32,078 bases of DNA. It comes from an uncultured Flavobacteriaceae bacterium (GTDB lineage: Bacteria > Bacteroidota > Bacteroidia > Flavobacteriales > Flavobacteriaceae). The translations under genes and the position numbers were made by a program. The stretch is from the NCBI GenBank assembly GCA_905381055.1, contig CAJPUR010000019.1, positions 1 through 32,078 of the forward strand. The letters are read 5' to 3'. Position 1 is the stretch's first letter; each line of letters opens with the position of its first letter. Of this stretch, positions 8,464 to 16,808 are shown piece after piece. Under the pieces are notes generated by a model. That model was not told the origin of the DNA. It worked only from the letters and a program-made list of their open reading frames with translations, and searched no databases.

Positions 8464-10674
8464 TTAGTTTGTCACTATTATGGAACCAAACATTCCACCA
8501 TGAAGCGAACACTGGTAATAATATACACCTTCATTAGGAGTAAAAGAGATTGTCCCATTTACCGTACCATTATTTTGAATACCATCTACAAGGTTTTGAG
8601 TACCAACTCCTGCAACAGTTTTCAAATAGAATGGATGTCCAGCCGCATCTACAACAAAGTTAATTGTGTCTCCTGTTTTAATATTTATTGTTGGATCATT
8701 TCCAGAAATATCGCCAGTAAAATCAGATCCACTAAAAATATAATCTTGGTTTCCACTAGCAGTAACATTTAATGTGTATGATGATGGAGAGTTTGAAACT
8801 GAAGTATTAGTTGTAGTTGTTGTTTCAACTGTATTAGCTGTTGAGTTTTCAGAGGTGGTTGTTGTAGTTGTTGTCGAAGTAGGAGTTGGAGTGTTAGTGG
8901 GAGCAGTGACTGGTGATGTAGAGACTGTAATTGATCCATTTAATGTTTGGGTTACAGTTCCATTAGAGGCATAAACAATATACGAGTATGTTCCTACCGC
9001 ATCACTTGTTGGTGTACCAGACAATTCCCAAATAGTTCCACCAGTATTTGTAAATAAAACTCCAGGAGGAATATTGTCAACTCCAATAACAGTAGTTATA
9101 CCAATAATTTCATAAGAAACTGCTGATATAGCAGTGCCTACAAAAGTAGATTGAGTATCAGGTCCCGATACATTTGTAACCGATATTGAACCCGAGTTAC
9201 TAGAGTCATTAGAGTCAGTTGATGTATTTTGCGAAGTTGTTGTATTTGTAGTTGTTGATGTTGTTGGAGAAGTTGTTTGAGGAACTGATCCTGATTCATT
9301 GGATGTACATGAATCAATTTTAACTTTGAATGAATATGATTCTTTTAATCCAGTATATCCGTTTATAGCTGAAATCTCAACATTATATTCGCTTAAGGAA
9401 TCATCATCGGGTGTTCCGCCAATTTTAATTCCAATTTCGGCACTACCATTTACTGCATTAGGTTGATTTTCAACAGCATAATTTATCCCGTTAGGTAATG
9501 AACTCACCTCAATATTTGTTATTGGATTTTGATTTGTTAGTGACGATGTTGTTGAAGGATCATAATAAATACTCCAAGTTACCGCATCTGATGGTATAGG
9601 TTGATTATTACAAAAATTAAACACATTTGATTCAAATTTAGGAAAAATCAATATTGGTGTTGATGTGAAAGATTGGGTAGTATTTGTATTTGTTGTTGAA
9701 GTTGAAGTTACAGAGGTTGCTGTTTGAGTAATTGTACTTTTAGTAACTGGATCATAATTTAGATCTTTGTTAGCATTATCAACAGTTTGTTTAATTGAAC
9801 CTACAAAATCTCCTATTTTGGGAGCAAAATCTAATTCAAAACTAATTGTATTATTAATAACATCTAGTTTAATATCATTTACCCCTCCAGCAGCAAGTAT
9901 CTCTACTCCAACAGTAACTTGGTAAAATTCAATTTTTTCATTTGAAGTGATAACATATATTCCACTAACTACTATTGCATCATTTGAATCAGCATCAACC
10001 AAACCTACCTCATATGTGAAATCAGAATTAAATATTATATAATCAATTTCAGCATCAGCTAACAAGATTTTTTCTGATCCACCTCCTTTTTCTTTTTTTA
10101 TTACCCACTTTCCAACAACTCCATTATAAACAGCAAATTCAAATGTTGCAGTAACAGTTTTAGGCTCATCAATTGTAACTTCAATTGGATTATCAGTTCC
10201 AGTTATATCTCCAGTCCATTTTAAGAAAATAGACTCACCTTCCCTTTCATTAGGAGTCAGTCTAACAACACTTTGAGCTTCATATTCTGTCGATCTACTT
10301 GTGGACACCAATTCCTCAGTAACAGTACCATTTCCCTTGATATTAATTGTTAATGGGTATTTTTTCTTTTTAAAATTTGCCTGAATTGTTTGATTAGAGT
10401 TTACAGTTATTGTTAAAGGATTTTCGTTTGAATCAACACCTGTCCATCCTGTAAACTGGTAATCTTTTTCTGCTGTAGCAGTGACAGTGAATTCTTGACC
10501 AGCTGTAAAGCTTCCTCCTGTACTGCTTACACTACCTCCGGTTTGAGCTGAAGAAGAAATTGTGTACTTAACAACTGGAGGAGTAGCTTCAATTGCGCTA
10601 CTTCCGCCGCTGTCTTTTGAGCAACTTAATAGTATTATAAATAATATTAAATATGAACTTATTCTTTTTATCAA
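8464..10674 (-). CDS. Multidomain lipoprotein with InlB-like repeats and C-terminal cupredoxin
   Basis: A 736-residue protein with a lipoprotein signal (FIILLSCSKD). Order of parts: two divergent InlB B-repeat-like units (residues about 35-180; GWTGVDSNENPLTITVNSNQ, then FLKWTGDITGTDNPIEVTI), a lipocalin-like segment starting at VVGKWVIKKEKGGGSEK, an Ig/cadherin-like stretch with Thr/Ser-rich linkers, and a C-terminal blue-copper domain. Visible type 1 copper ligands are His680 (GHPF) and Cys722, His725, Met728 (YYYQCSLHGGM). The likely role is a cell-surface, lipid-anchored electron carrier or copper binder. The long Thr-rich linkers would hold the copper domain away from the membrane. The protein is much larger than plain plastocyanins (about 100 residues). 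Confidence 0.8.
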   Translation of the reverse strand: MIKRISSYLILFIILLSCSKDSGGSSAIEATPPVVKYTISSSAQTGGSVSSTGGSFTAGQEFTVTATAEKDYQFTGWTGVDSNENPLTITVNSNQTIQANFKKKKYPLTINIKGNGTVTEELVSTSRSTEYEAQSVVRLTPNEREGESIFLKWTGDITGTDNPIEVTIDEPKTVTATFEFAVYNGVVGKWVIKKEKGGGSEKILLADAEIDYIIFNSDFTYEVGLVDADSNDAIVVSGIYVITSNEKIEFYQVTVGVEILAAGGVNDIKLDVINNTISFELDFAPKIGDFVGSIKQTVDNANKDLNYDPVTKSTITQTATSVTSTSTTNTNTTQSFTSTPILIFPKFESNVFNFCNNQPIPSDAVTWSIYYDPSTTSSLTNQNPITNIEVSSLPNGINYAVENQPNAVNGSAEIGIKIGGTPDDDSLSEYNVEISAINGYTGLKESYSFKVKIDSCTSNESGSVPQTTSPTTSTTTNTTTSQNTSTDSNDSSNSGSISVTNVSGPDTQSTFVGTAISAVSYEIIGITTVIGVDNIPPGVLFTNTGGTIWELSGTPTSDAVGTYSYIVYASNGTVTQTLNGSITVSTSPVTAPTNTPTPTSTTTTTTTSENSTANTVETTTTTNTSVSNSPSSYTLNVTASGNQDYIFSGSDFTGDISGNDPTINIKTGDTINFVVDAAGHPFYLKTVAGVGTQNLVDGIQNNGTVNGTISFTPNEGVYYYQCSLHGGMFGSIIVTN

Positions 10675-10677
10675 AAT

Positions 10678-10809
10678 TTATTTTTCTAAATAATTTATTA
10701 GTAATAAAAGTACAAATAGGGTAGCAAATAAAATAGAAAATTTAATCCATAATTTTTTCATTTTATATTTAGCTTTCCTTTTTAAGAAATCTCGAGGATT
10801 CTTTTCCAT
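10678..10809 (-). CDS. Small single-span membrane protein (43 residues)
   Basis: An ORF read directly from the minus strand: ATG at 10809, TAA at 10680-10678. It begins MEKNPRDFLKRKAKYKMKK, a strongly basic N-terminus, followed by one hydrophobic span (ILFATLFVLLLLINYLEK). Its stop lies 3 bases before the start of the 736-residue lipoprotein gene, as expected for a translationally coupled leader gene. A second in-frame ATG (10761) would give 27 residues. No family recognised. It could instead be chance coding in an upstream region; the packing and the membrane-protein pattern argue for a real gene. Confidence 0.45.
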   Translation of the reverse strand: MEKNPRDFLKRKAKYKMKKLWIKFSILFATLFVLLLLINYLEK

Positions 10810-10832
10810 TGAATATAATTTAAATACTTTTG
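10802..10832 (+). promoter_or_regulatory. Candidate Bacteroidota-type promoter for the esterase gene
   Basis: A perfect -7 element TAnnTTTG (TACTTTTG, 10825-10832) lies 19 bases downstream of TTTT (10802-10805), a one-base departure from the -33 consensus TTTG. The esterase ATG is 31 bases further on. The site sits in the divergent region with the small minus-strand gene. Confidence 0.4.
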
Positions 10833-10863
10833 ATTTATATAAATTTAAAAAATTTAAATTTTA

Positions 10864-11835
10864 ATGAAAAAAATTTTATTTTTTTTACTTTTTTTTACTT
10901 TAATATCATGTTTTAAAGAGGATGAATCATCAGTAGATCAAGTTTTTTTGGACTGGAATTCAACTTACTTAGGGGTTGATTCTATAACAAATTTTTATCC
11001 TCTTGAACTTAAAACTGCACTTCAAGAGGTAAAAATTGTTGTTGACTCTGCGCTCAGAGACTATAAGATATTTACTCCAAGGGATTATGATCCCTCCAAA
11101 AAATATCCTCTCCTTTTTTGTTTTCATGGTTATACAAGCTCTGCGAAAAATATAATGCAATATTCGAAATTTAACGGAATTGCTGATAGAGAAGGCTTTA
11201 TAGTTGTTTATCCACAAGGGCTCAGGCTTAACGGTAGTACTCATTGGAATGTTGGTGGGTGGACTCTGGGAAGTAATGTTAACGATGTAAAATTTGTCGA
11301 GTCATTGATTGATAATATATCAACTGTTTTTTCTATTGATGAAAAACGAATATACAGCACTGGAATGTCTAACGGTGGATTTATGAGTTTTAAGCTAGCT
11401 TGTCAATTAAGTGATAAAATTGCAGCAATTGCATCTGTAACTGGCTCTATGACACCCCAAACATATGATAATTGCAATCCATCAAGGTCTTTAAGTATTT
11501 TACAAATCCATGGTGATAGTGATAGAGTTGTTCCATATGTTGGGGCTAGATCATTATTCGAACCTATTTCAAATGTACTATCATACTGGTCAAAATTTAA
11601 TTCGTGCTCTATTGACCCAATTCTTTCAAGATTTGATAATATCGATTTAACTGATAACAGCAGAGTAGAGGAGTATTCTTATGTAAATTGTGTGGATAGT
11701 ACTCAAGTAAGTCATTACAAGGTAATTGGGGGCGGTCATGATTGGTTTGGAGCATGGGGCAATAGGGATATTAACTCAAGTGAGCTAATATGGAGCTTTG
11801 TTTCACAATTTGATCTTGATGGGAAAATAAATTAA
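10864..11835 (+). CDS. CE1 / PHB depolymerase-like esterase lipoprotein
   Basis: A 323-residue protein with a lipoprotein signal (LISCFK). It has the LpqC/feruloyl-esterase type alpha/beta-hydrolase fold: an oxyanion region FCFHGYTSSAKN, the nucleophile Ser169 in GMSNGGFMS, an acid at Asp218 or Asp220 (HGDSDRVVPY) and His292 (GGGHDWFG). Family members cleave ester links in hemicellulose side chains or in short polyesters. Substrate cannot be chosen from sequence. It would act at the cell surface or in the periplasm as a lipid-anchored enzyme. It stands alone, with a candidate promoter just upstream and a terminator just downstream. Confidence 0.85.
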   Translation: MKKILFFLLFFTLISCFKEDESSVDQVFLDWNSTYLGVDSITNFYPLELKTALQEVKIVVDSALRDYKIFTPRDYDPSKKYPLLFCFHGYTSSAKNIMQYSKFNGIADREGFIVVYPQGLRLNGSTHWNVGGWTLGSNVNDVKFVESLIDNISTVFSIDEKRIYSTGMSNGGFMSFKLACQLSDKIAAIASVTGSMTPQTYDNCNPSRSLSILQIHGDSDRVVPYVGARSLFEPISNVLSYWSKFNSCSIDPILSRFDNIDLTDNSRVEEYSYVNCVDSTQVSHYKVIGGGHDWFGAWGNRDINSSELIWSFVSQFDLDGKIN

Positions 11836-11866
11836 AAAAGCACTCAATTTAATGAATGCTTTTTTA
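11834..11866. terminator. Bidirectional terminator between convergent genes
   Basis: AAAAAAGCA ... TGCTTTTTT stem, extended past one mismatch by TCA/TGA. It has an A-run on the left and a T-run on the right, so it can stop transcription from both the esterase (+) and the NTF2-like gene (-). Confidence 0.8.
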
Positions 11867-11891
11867 TTTAATCCCTTTAATAAATAAGAAT

Positions 11892-12392
11892 TTACATTTT
11901 AATTTTAGCCTTTTTGATTTCAATATTTAGTTCTGTTGGATCATAAATACCATTCATCAATGTTATCTTGCCATTAACCCATTGATAGCTAAAATTCACT
12001 GGATTAGTGTCAACCTCCCCAGTCCTTTTAGATTTACCTGACCAAGAGCCCCATACATGTGACCAAACCGTATTGTTATTAGCCTCATTATAAACTGTAG
12101 TATCTACAAATGAATAAGGATCCCACTTTATATCACTATAGAGCTGATGATGGATTTTACAACCCTGTATCCATTGTTCTTTAGTAATATTTTCTCCATT
12201 AATAGTAATAGTTATATCATCAGCCATAAATGCATTCATAGATTCATATTTATTTTCAAAATATTCACTATTAATATTATTAATTGCTGTTGAGTATTTG
12301 TCTTGAGTAGTAGTTATTCCAGTTGTACCGTCAGGTTGAGAAAATCCTAGATAAATGGAAAACATCAATAAAAGCGTTAATATATTTTTCAT
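11892..12392 (-). CDS. Secreted NTF2/SnoaL-like protein 1
   Basis: A 166-residue protein with a signal peptide (cleavage near LGFSQ). The rest fits the SnoaL/NTF2 cone fold. An early helix is followed by YFENKYESMNAFMADDITIT, where a helix leads into the 'addi.i.ing' strand. Two late beta strands follow (NTVWSHVWGSWSGKSKRTG, then NFSYQWVNGKITLM). Such folds are used as small binding domains or as enzymes. No catalytic Asp/His pair can be assigned confidently. One of four secreted NTF2-like proteins in the window; it stands alone and ends at a terminator shared with the convergent esterase. Confidence 0.7.
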   Translation of the reverse strand: MKNILTLLLMFSIYLGFSQPDGTTGITTTQDKYSTAINNINSEYFENKYESMNAFMADDITITINGENITKEQWIQGCKIHHQLYSDIKWDPYSFVDTTVYNEANNNTVWSHVWGSWSGKSKRTGEVDTNPVNFSYQWVNGKITLMNGIYDPTELNIEIKKAKIKM

Positions 12393-12553
12393 AATTAAAA
12401 TTATTTTAAATTGAAATCAAATTTTTAAATTTAGATGTATAAAAGCTTTTATATATTTTAAATTTTATTTCAATAATTTATATAAACTTATAATTTTTTG
12501 ACTTTTTGTCTTAAAATTTTAAATTGGTACGGTATTTGAATTTTTATTATTAT

Positions 12554-12724
12554 ATGAGTACAATTAAACATTATTATGAAAAAGCCCTTTCAGAGATTGA
12601 AAAGGGTAAATCTTTAAATGACCTTTATCAAATAATGTATAAGTATGAGAAGTTAGAGGATTACAATGCCTGCGCAGGTATACTAAAAGCGATTAATAAA
12701 AAAACTAATCAAAAAGGAAAATAA
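12554..12724 (+). CDS. Small hypothetical protein (56 residues)
   Basis: A short ORF on the plus strand, between two minus-strand genes. The ATG at 12554 (MSTIKHYYEKALSEIEKGKS) is preferred to a GTG 30 bases upstream, which would add YLNFYYY-type residues that look untranslated. The product is helical and charged, with two cysteines (CAGILKAINKK region has one). No signal peptide and no family recognised. Its codon pattern fits its neighbours. Confidence 0.45.
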   Translation: MSTIKHYYEKALSEIEKGKSLNDLYQIMYKYEKLEDYNACAGILKAINKKTNQKGK

Positions 12725-12746
12725 AATATCATTTCATTATTTTTCT

Positions 12747-13688
12747 TTATCTTATCATAAAAGGTTTATCAAGTTCTTCTTTATCTGACCAATTGCCCTT
12801 TTGTTTAAAAATTTGAAATGACACTCCAAAGCTATTGCCAGATTTAATTTTGGAAATACTTTTAGAATAAAAGCTTCTGCTGTAAGTAACTCTAATTTTA
12901 TTTGTAATAGGTAAAAAAAACATTAATCCAGTCAATGTATTTGGTTGAAAATGTAATGCGAAACTAAATTTATTTTGATAAATTAATTTATTTGAAATTA
13001 AATAAGAAAATGGTGATCCTTTGACGGATCTTGTTAGAATTTGCGAATTCAATTTCAAAAAATTATTTAAAATGAAGTTGTATCCAAAAGTTGAAAATAT
13101 TTGAGATTTTCTTACTAAGATTACTCTATCAATTTCATCATCAATGGAATTTGATAATAAATTTGGTGATGAAATCCCAGCAAACCAGTTTTTACTATAT
13201 AAATAAAATCCACTTCCAAAAGTGGGTTTTGAACTCGAAATTAAATTTTTATTAAAAATATATTCTGACGGGTCGTAAATATTTGTATTTGAGAAGTTTA
13301 AACTAAAACTATTAACTCCTACTTTAACTCCAAAAGATAACCCCAAGTCAGCGGATGCAATTAAATGTACAGCAAAATTTGCTTCTAAATTTAGATTTTT
13401 AAATATACCGAATTCGTCATTTAATATAGATAATCCAGCAGCAAAATTTTTATTGTTAAATTTATAATGTCCTTCAAAAAGTTGGGTGTTTGGAGATTCC
13501 TCAAATCCTTGCCATTGAGTTGAATAATTTCCCTTTAGGTAATAACCATCAGTTACTCCGACATAAGCCGGATTATGCTGAATAGGACTTAAATAATATT
13601 CTGTCAATTGAAGTCCAGATTGGCTTGATAATTTAGTAATTAGTAAAATGAAAATTATTTTTAATATTATTTTCATTGAATCAATCAT
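12747..13688 (-). CDS. PorP/SprF family type IX secretion membrane protein
   Basis: A 313-residue outer-membrane protein with a signal peptide. It opens with QLTEYYLSPIQHNPAYVG, the typical family start, and continues as repeated amphipathic strands. Family members partner with T9SS cargo that bears type B sorting domains; SprF is needed for SprB export. The gene overlaps the end of the leucine-rich cargo gene by 8 bases if the first ATG (13688) is used. The second ATG (13676, MKIILKIIFILL) gives a better signal peptide and starts 4 bases after the cargo stop. Coupling of translation to the cargo is likely. Inferred job: tethering or export of the 1012-residue protein. Confidence 0.9.
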   Translation of the reverse strand: MIDSMKIILKIIFILLITKLSSQSGLQLTEYYLSPIQHNPAYVGVTDGYYLKGNYSTQWQGFEESPNTQLFEGHYKFNNKNFAAGLSILNDEFGIFKNLNLEANFAVHLIASADLGLSFGVKVGVNSFSLNFSNTNIYDPSEYIFNKNLISSSKPTFGSGFYLYSKNWFAGISSPNLLSNSIDDEIDRVILVRKSQIFSTFGYNFILNNFLKLNSQILTRSVKGSPFSYLISNKLIYQNKFSFALHFQPNTLTGLMFFLPITNKIRVTYSRSFYSKSISKIKSGNSFGVSFQIFKQKGNWSDKEELDKPFMIR

Positions 13689-16600
13689 TTATTATTGTCA
13701 AGAATCCCTTTTTAATAATTGTTTTTTTTAATACTGGATGATAATAATTAAAAATATAAATATAAGATCCTGATGGTAGTTCTTTATTTGATTTAGTTAT
13801 ACCTCTAAAAAACCTATTTTGCTCTCCATAATTATCAATGCTTGAAAGTAGTGTCCCATCTCTATTAAAAATCGACATGTTATTTTGAGGAAAAAACTCA
13901 ATATTTTTAATTACTAAATAATCATTTTTGCCATTTTCGTTTAAGGTTATTACATTATAAATGGTTACATCGGATAGCTCATTTACTTCACAATTTAATG
14001 AGTAATTTGTTGATAGATCTTTTTTCCAATTTAAATTAGATATGTTTGCAATCTGAATTGTATTTACTTGTATACATTTTAACAATGGATTATTTAATAC
14101 GTTTAGATCATTTAAATTATTATTTTTAGAAATATTTAAACCTGAAATATTATTTTCAGAAATTGATATCAACTCAAGATTATCGTTATTCGAAAGGTCT
14201 ATATTTGAAAGCTCATTTGCATCAATAGATAATAATTTAAGATTTATATTATAAGATAAATTTATAAATGAAAGATTATTAAATTCAAGATATAATTTAT
14301 TAATCAATATATTTTTGGAAATATCTATACTTGAAAGGTTGTTAGAATGAAGATTTAGTGAATTTATATTTATATTATTAGAAAGGTCTATAGACGAAAG
14401 ATCATTTTTTGAAATTGATATCAGCTCTATGTTCAAGTTTTTTGATAGATCAATAGTCGAAATGTTATTATCATCAAAGTATAATGACTTAAGCTTTATG
14501 TTTTTTGATATATCAATAGATGAGAGGGAATTTGCAGATAAGTTTAATAATTCAAGTTTTAAATTTTTAGAAATATTTATAGATTCAATTTTATTTTGAC
14601 TTGCATTTAATGTTTTGAGACTATCAAAATCTTCAATTCCCGTCAACTCAACGATATTTTTTTCTTCAATCGAAAGGCTTTTAATTTTAGAAATATTTTC
14701 TGTTATGACATAATCGTCCAATTCGTCGTCATATCCTTCTTCAATTAAAGCCTTTTCAAAATTATCGTCTGGTACATAAGTTAAATCCAATTTTTTGCAA
14801 TCCAATGCATATTTTGCGTTATCCGGTTTTTTCCAGTCTAAGGGAATGGAAGAAAGTTGACTGGCATTAACCTTTATACACTCAAGTAATTTATTGTTCT
14901 CTAAGAAGAGAACATTTAGAAGATTTAATTCAGAAACATCAATTGTCTTTAAATCATTATTTCTTAGAAGAACGGTTTTTAAGGAAGTGTTTTTAGTCAA
15001 ATCAATAGATGAAAGTAAGTTACTCCCCAAAGAAAGTTCACTTAAACTTGAATTTTTAGAAATATTTATTTCAGAAAATAAATTTTCACTTAAAAACAAA
15101 TCAATAAGATTTGTGTTTTTTGATAGATTAATCGATTTAAATTGATTAGTAGCGAGACTTAAGTAAGTCAGTTTAGAATTATTTGAAAGGTCAATTGAAT
15201 CTAGCCTATTATTTGCAATATTTAGCTTTATTAGAGATTTATTTTTTGAAACATTTATATTTTCAATTTTATTGTTATATCCCAGAAAGTCTTTAAGATT
15301 AGTGATATTTGAAATATTAATATATTCTATTTGGTTATTTGAAATATTTAATGAGTCTAGACTTATAAAGTCTTCAATACCAGTAATATCCTTAATACTT
15401 CTTCCTTTAACATCAAGCTTTTTAATTTCTGTAATATTTTCAGTTATAACAAAATCATCAAGAACATCGTCATAGCCATAAGATATAAGGGCCTTTTCAA
15501 AATTATCATCTGGGACATAGGTTTTTGTTTTTACACAATTTAAAGAATAAATGGCAGTACTATCTTTTTTCCAATCACTTGGTATATTTGAAAAAGTATT
15601 GTTGTCTACTTTAATGCAGGATAACCCAATGTTGTTTTGAACTCTTAGAAATGAAATTTTGGAATTATTGCTAAGATCTAATGAAATAAGATCATTATTG
15701 TTAATTTCTAAGTTTATTAAAATTGTATTATTTGAAAGATCAAGATTCTTGATGTTATTATTATCTAAATCCAAAATAATCAGGTCTTTATTGTTATAAA
15801 CATTCAATTCTATCAAACTCATTTTCTCTAATTTCAATTCAGTGAGCTTTGGATTTGAGGAAACAATAATTTTGTTGAGAAGATTTGAATTAAGATTAAT
15901 TGTTTTTAGATTAGTATTGTTTGATAGATTTATTTCGCTAATAAAGTTTTCTTCTGCTGATAGGTTAACTAATTCAGTATTCTTTGATAAATCAATTTCT
16001 GTGATTTGATTTTTTTTAATTTCAAGTTTAGTCAAATTAATATTGTTTGTTAAATCAATTGAGGACAAATTATTCTCAAAAAGGAATAAATCAGTAAGTT
16101 TTATATTATTTGATAAATCAATTGAATCTATTTCAGTATTGTTCAAATCCAAGTAATTAATATTAATGTTTTTAGAGAGGTCAATTGATTCAATAGGAGT
16201 ATTTGATGCATTTAAATAAGTAATACCAGTATTATTTGTTATATCTAACGATGCCAATGGGTTTTTATATACAATAAGCGTTTGAAGCTTCAAGTTTTCA
16301 GTTAAATCAATTGAATTAATATTATTGTTATATAAACTAAATAAAATGAGCTCAGTATTATTTGATACATCTATGGATGTCAGAAAATTATCATTTATCT
16401 CAAGATTTTTTAAAGCCTTATTGTTTGAGATATCCAAAGAGGTTAATAAGTTATTAGTAAAACTTAAATCAGTTAGCTCTATAAAATCTTGAATTCCTGT
16501 AGGGTCAAGTATTTGTCTATCGTTTAGTTTGAGAGATTTGAGTGATGAAATATTACTAGTTATTACATAATCATCAAGTACATCATCATATCCAAATGAA

Positions 16601-16719
16601 ATTAATGCTGCTTCAAAATTATCGTCGGGTATATAAGTTTGTTCTTGAACGGAAGATTTTTTTTCATTATTATTTGATTTTAGTGATGGAGAATAGTTGT
16701 ATGATTGAAAAATAATCAA
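13681..16719 (-). CDS. Leucine-rich repeat surface protein with T9SS type B sorting domain
   Basis: About 1012 residues. There are three modules, starting near residues 27, 398 and 645. Each opens with YVPDDNFE.ALI..GYDD, continues with 21-residue LRR units (L.SIDLS.N..L..L....N) and closes with a Cys-capped segment (C(I)KV...W(K)K...YSLNC). From about residue 915 there is a CHU_C-type sorting domain ending KKTIIKKGFLTIIND. The protein should cross the outer membrane by the type IX system and act in adhesion or recognition. The start is uncertain. The TTG at 16719 leaves no signal peptide. In-frame codons upstream to a stop at 16780-16782 encode KLRLFAVFCLIIFQS, a good signal, but offer no ATG, GTG or TTG. 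Confidence 0.85.
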   Translation of the reverse strand: MIIFQSYNYSPSLKSNNNEKKSSVQEQTYIPDDNFEAALISFGYDDVLDDYVITSNISSLKSLKLNDRQILDPTGIQDFIELTDLSFTNNLLTSLDISNNKALKNLEINDNFLTSIDVSNNTELILFSLYNNNINSIDLTENLKLQTLIVYKNPLASLDITNNTGITYLNASNTPIESIDLSKNININYLDLNNTEIDSIDLSNNIKLTDLFLFENNLSSIDLTNNINLTKLEIKKNQITEIDLSKNTELVNLSAEENFISEINLSNNTNLKTINLNSNLLNKIIVSSNPKLTELKLEKMSLIELNVYNNKDLIILDLDNNNIKNLDLSNNTILINLEINNNDLISLDLSNNSKISFLRVQNNIGLSCIKVDNNTFSNIPSDWKKDSTAIYSLNCVKTKTYVPDDNFEKALISYGYDDVLDDFVITENITEIKKLDVKGRSIKDITGIEDFISLDSLNISNNQIEYINISNITNLKDFLGYNNKIENINVSKNKSLIKLNIANNRLDSIDLSNNSKLTYLSLATNQFKSINLSKNTNLIDLFLSENLFSEINISKNSSLSELSLGSNLLSSIDLTKNTSLKTVLLRNNDLKTIDVSELNLLNVLFLENNKLLECIKVNASQLSSIPLDWKKPDNAKYALDCKKLDLTYVPDDNFEKALIEEGYDDELDDYVITENISKIKSLSIEEKNIVELTGIEDFDSLKTLNASQNKIESINISKNLKLELLNLSANSLSSIDISKNIKLKSLYFDDNNISTIDLSKNLNIELISISKNDLSSIDLSNNININSLNLHSNNLSSIDISKNILINKLYLEFNNLSFINLSYNINLKLLSIDANELSNIDLSNNDNLELISISENNISGLNISKNNNLNDLNVLNNPLLKCIQVNTIQIANISNLNWKKDLSTNYSLNCEVNELSDVTIYNVITLNENGKNDYLVIKNIEFFPQNNMSIFNRDGTLLSSIDNYGEQNRFFRGITKSNKELPSGSYIYIFNYYHPVLKKTIIKKGFLTIIND

Positions 16720-16808
16720 ACAAAAGACAGCAAATAGTCTTAATTTGTATAGTGAGATTGAATAAATAGCTTTTTTTCTTTAAATATAAAGATGAAAATT
16801 GTAAAATA

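Noticed and set aside
8774-8974. Plus-strand ORF with long Val/Glu-rich stretches
   Set aside because: It is the antisense of the Thr-rich linkers of the minus-strand lipoprotein; the Val runs are complementary to the ACA/ACT-type Thr codons.
12524-12553. GTG extension of the 56-residue small gene
   Set aside because: The extra residues look like untranslated AT-rich leader, and the ATG at 12554 is a simpler start.
14894-15475. Plus-strand ORFs inside the LRR gene
   Set aside because: They are shadows of the repetitive minus-strand LRR coding sequence and show no domain, signal peptide or independent start context.
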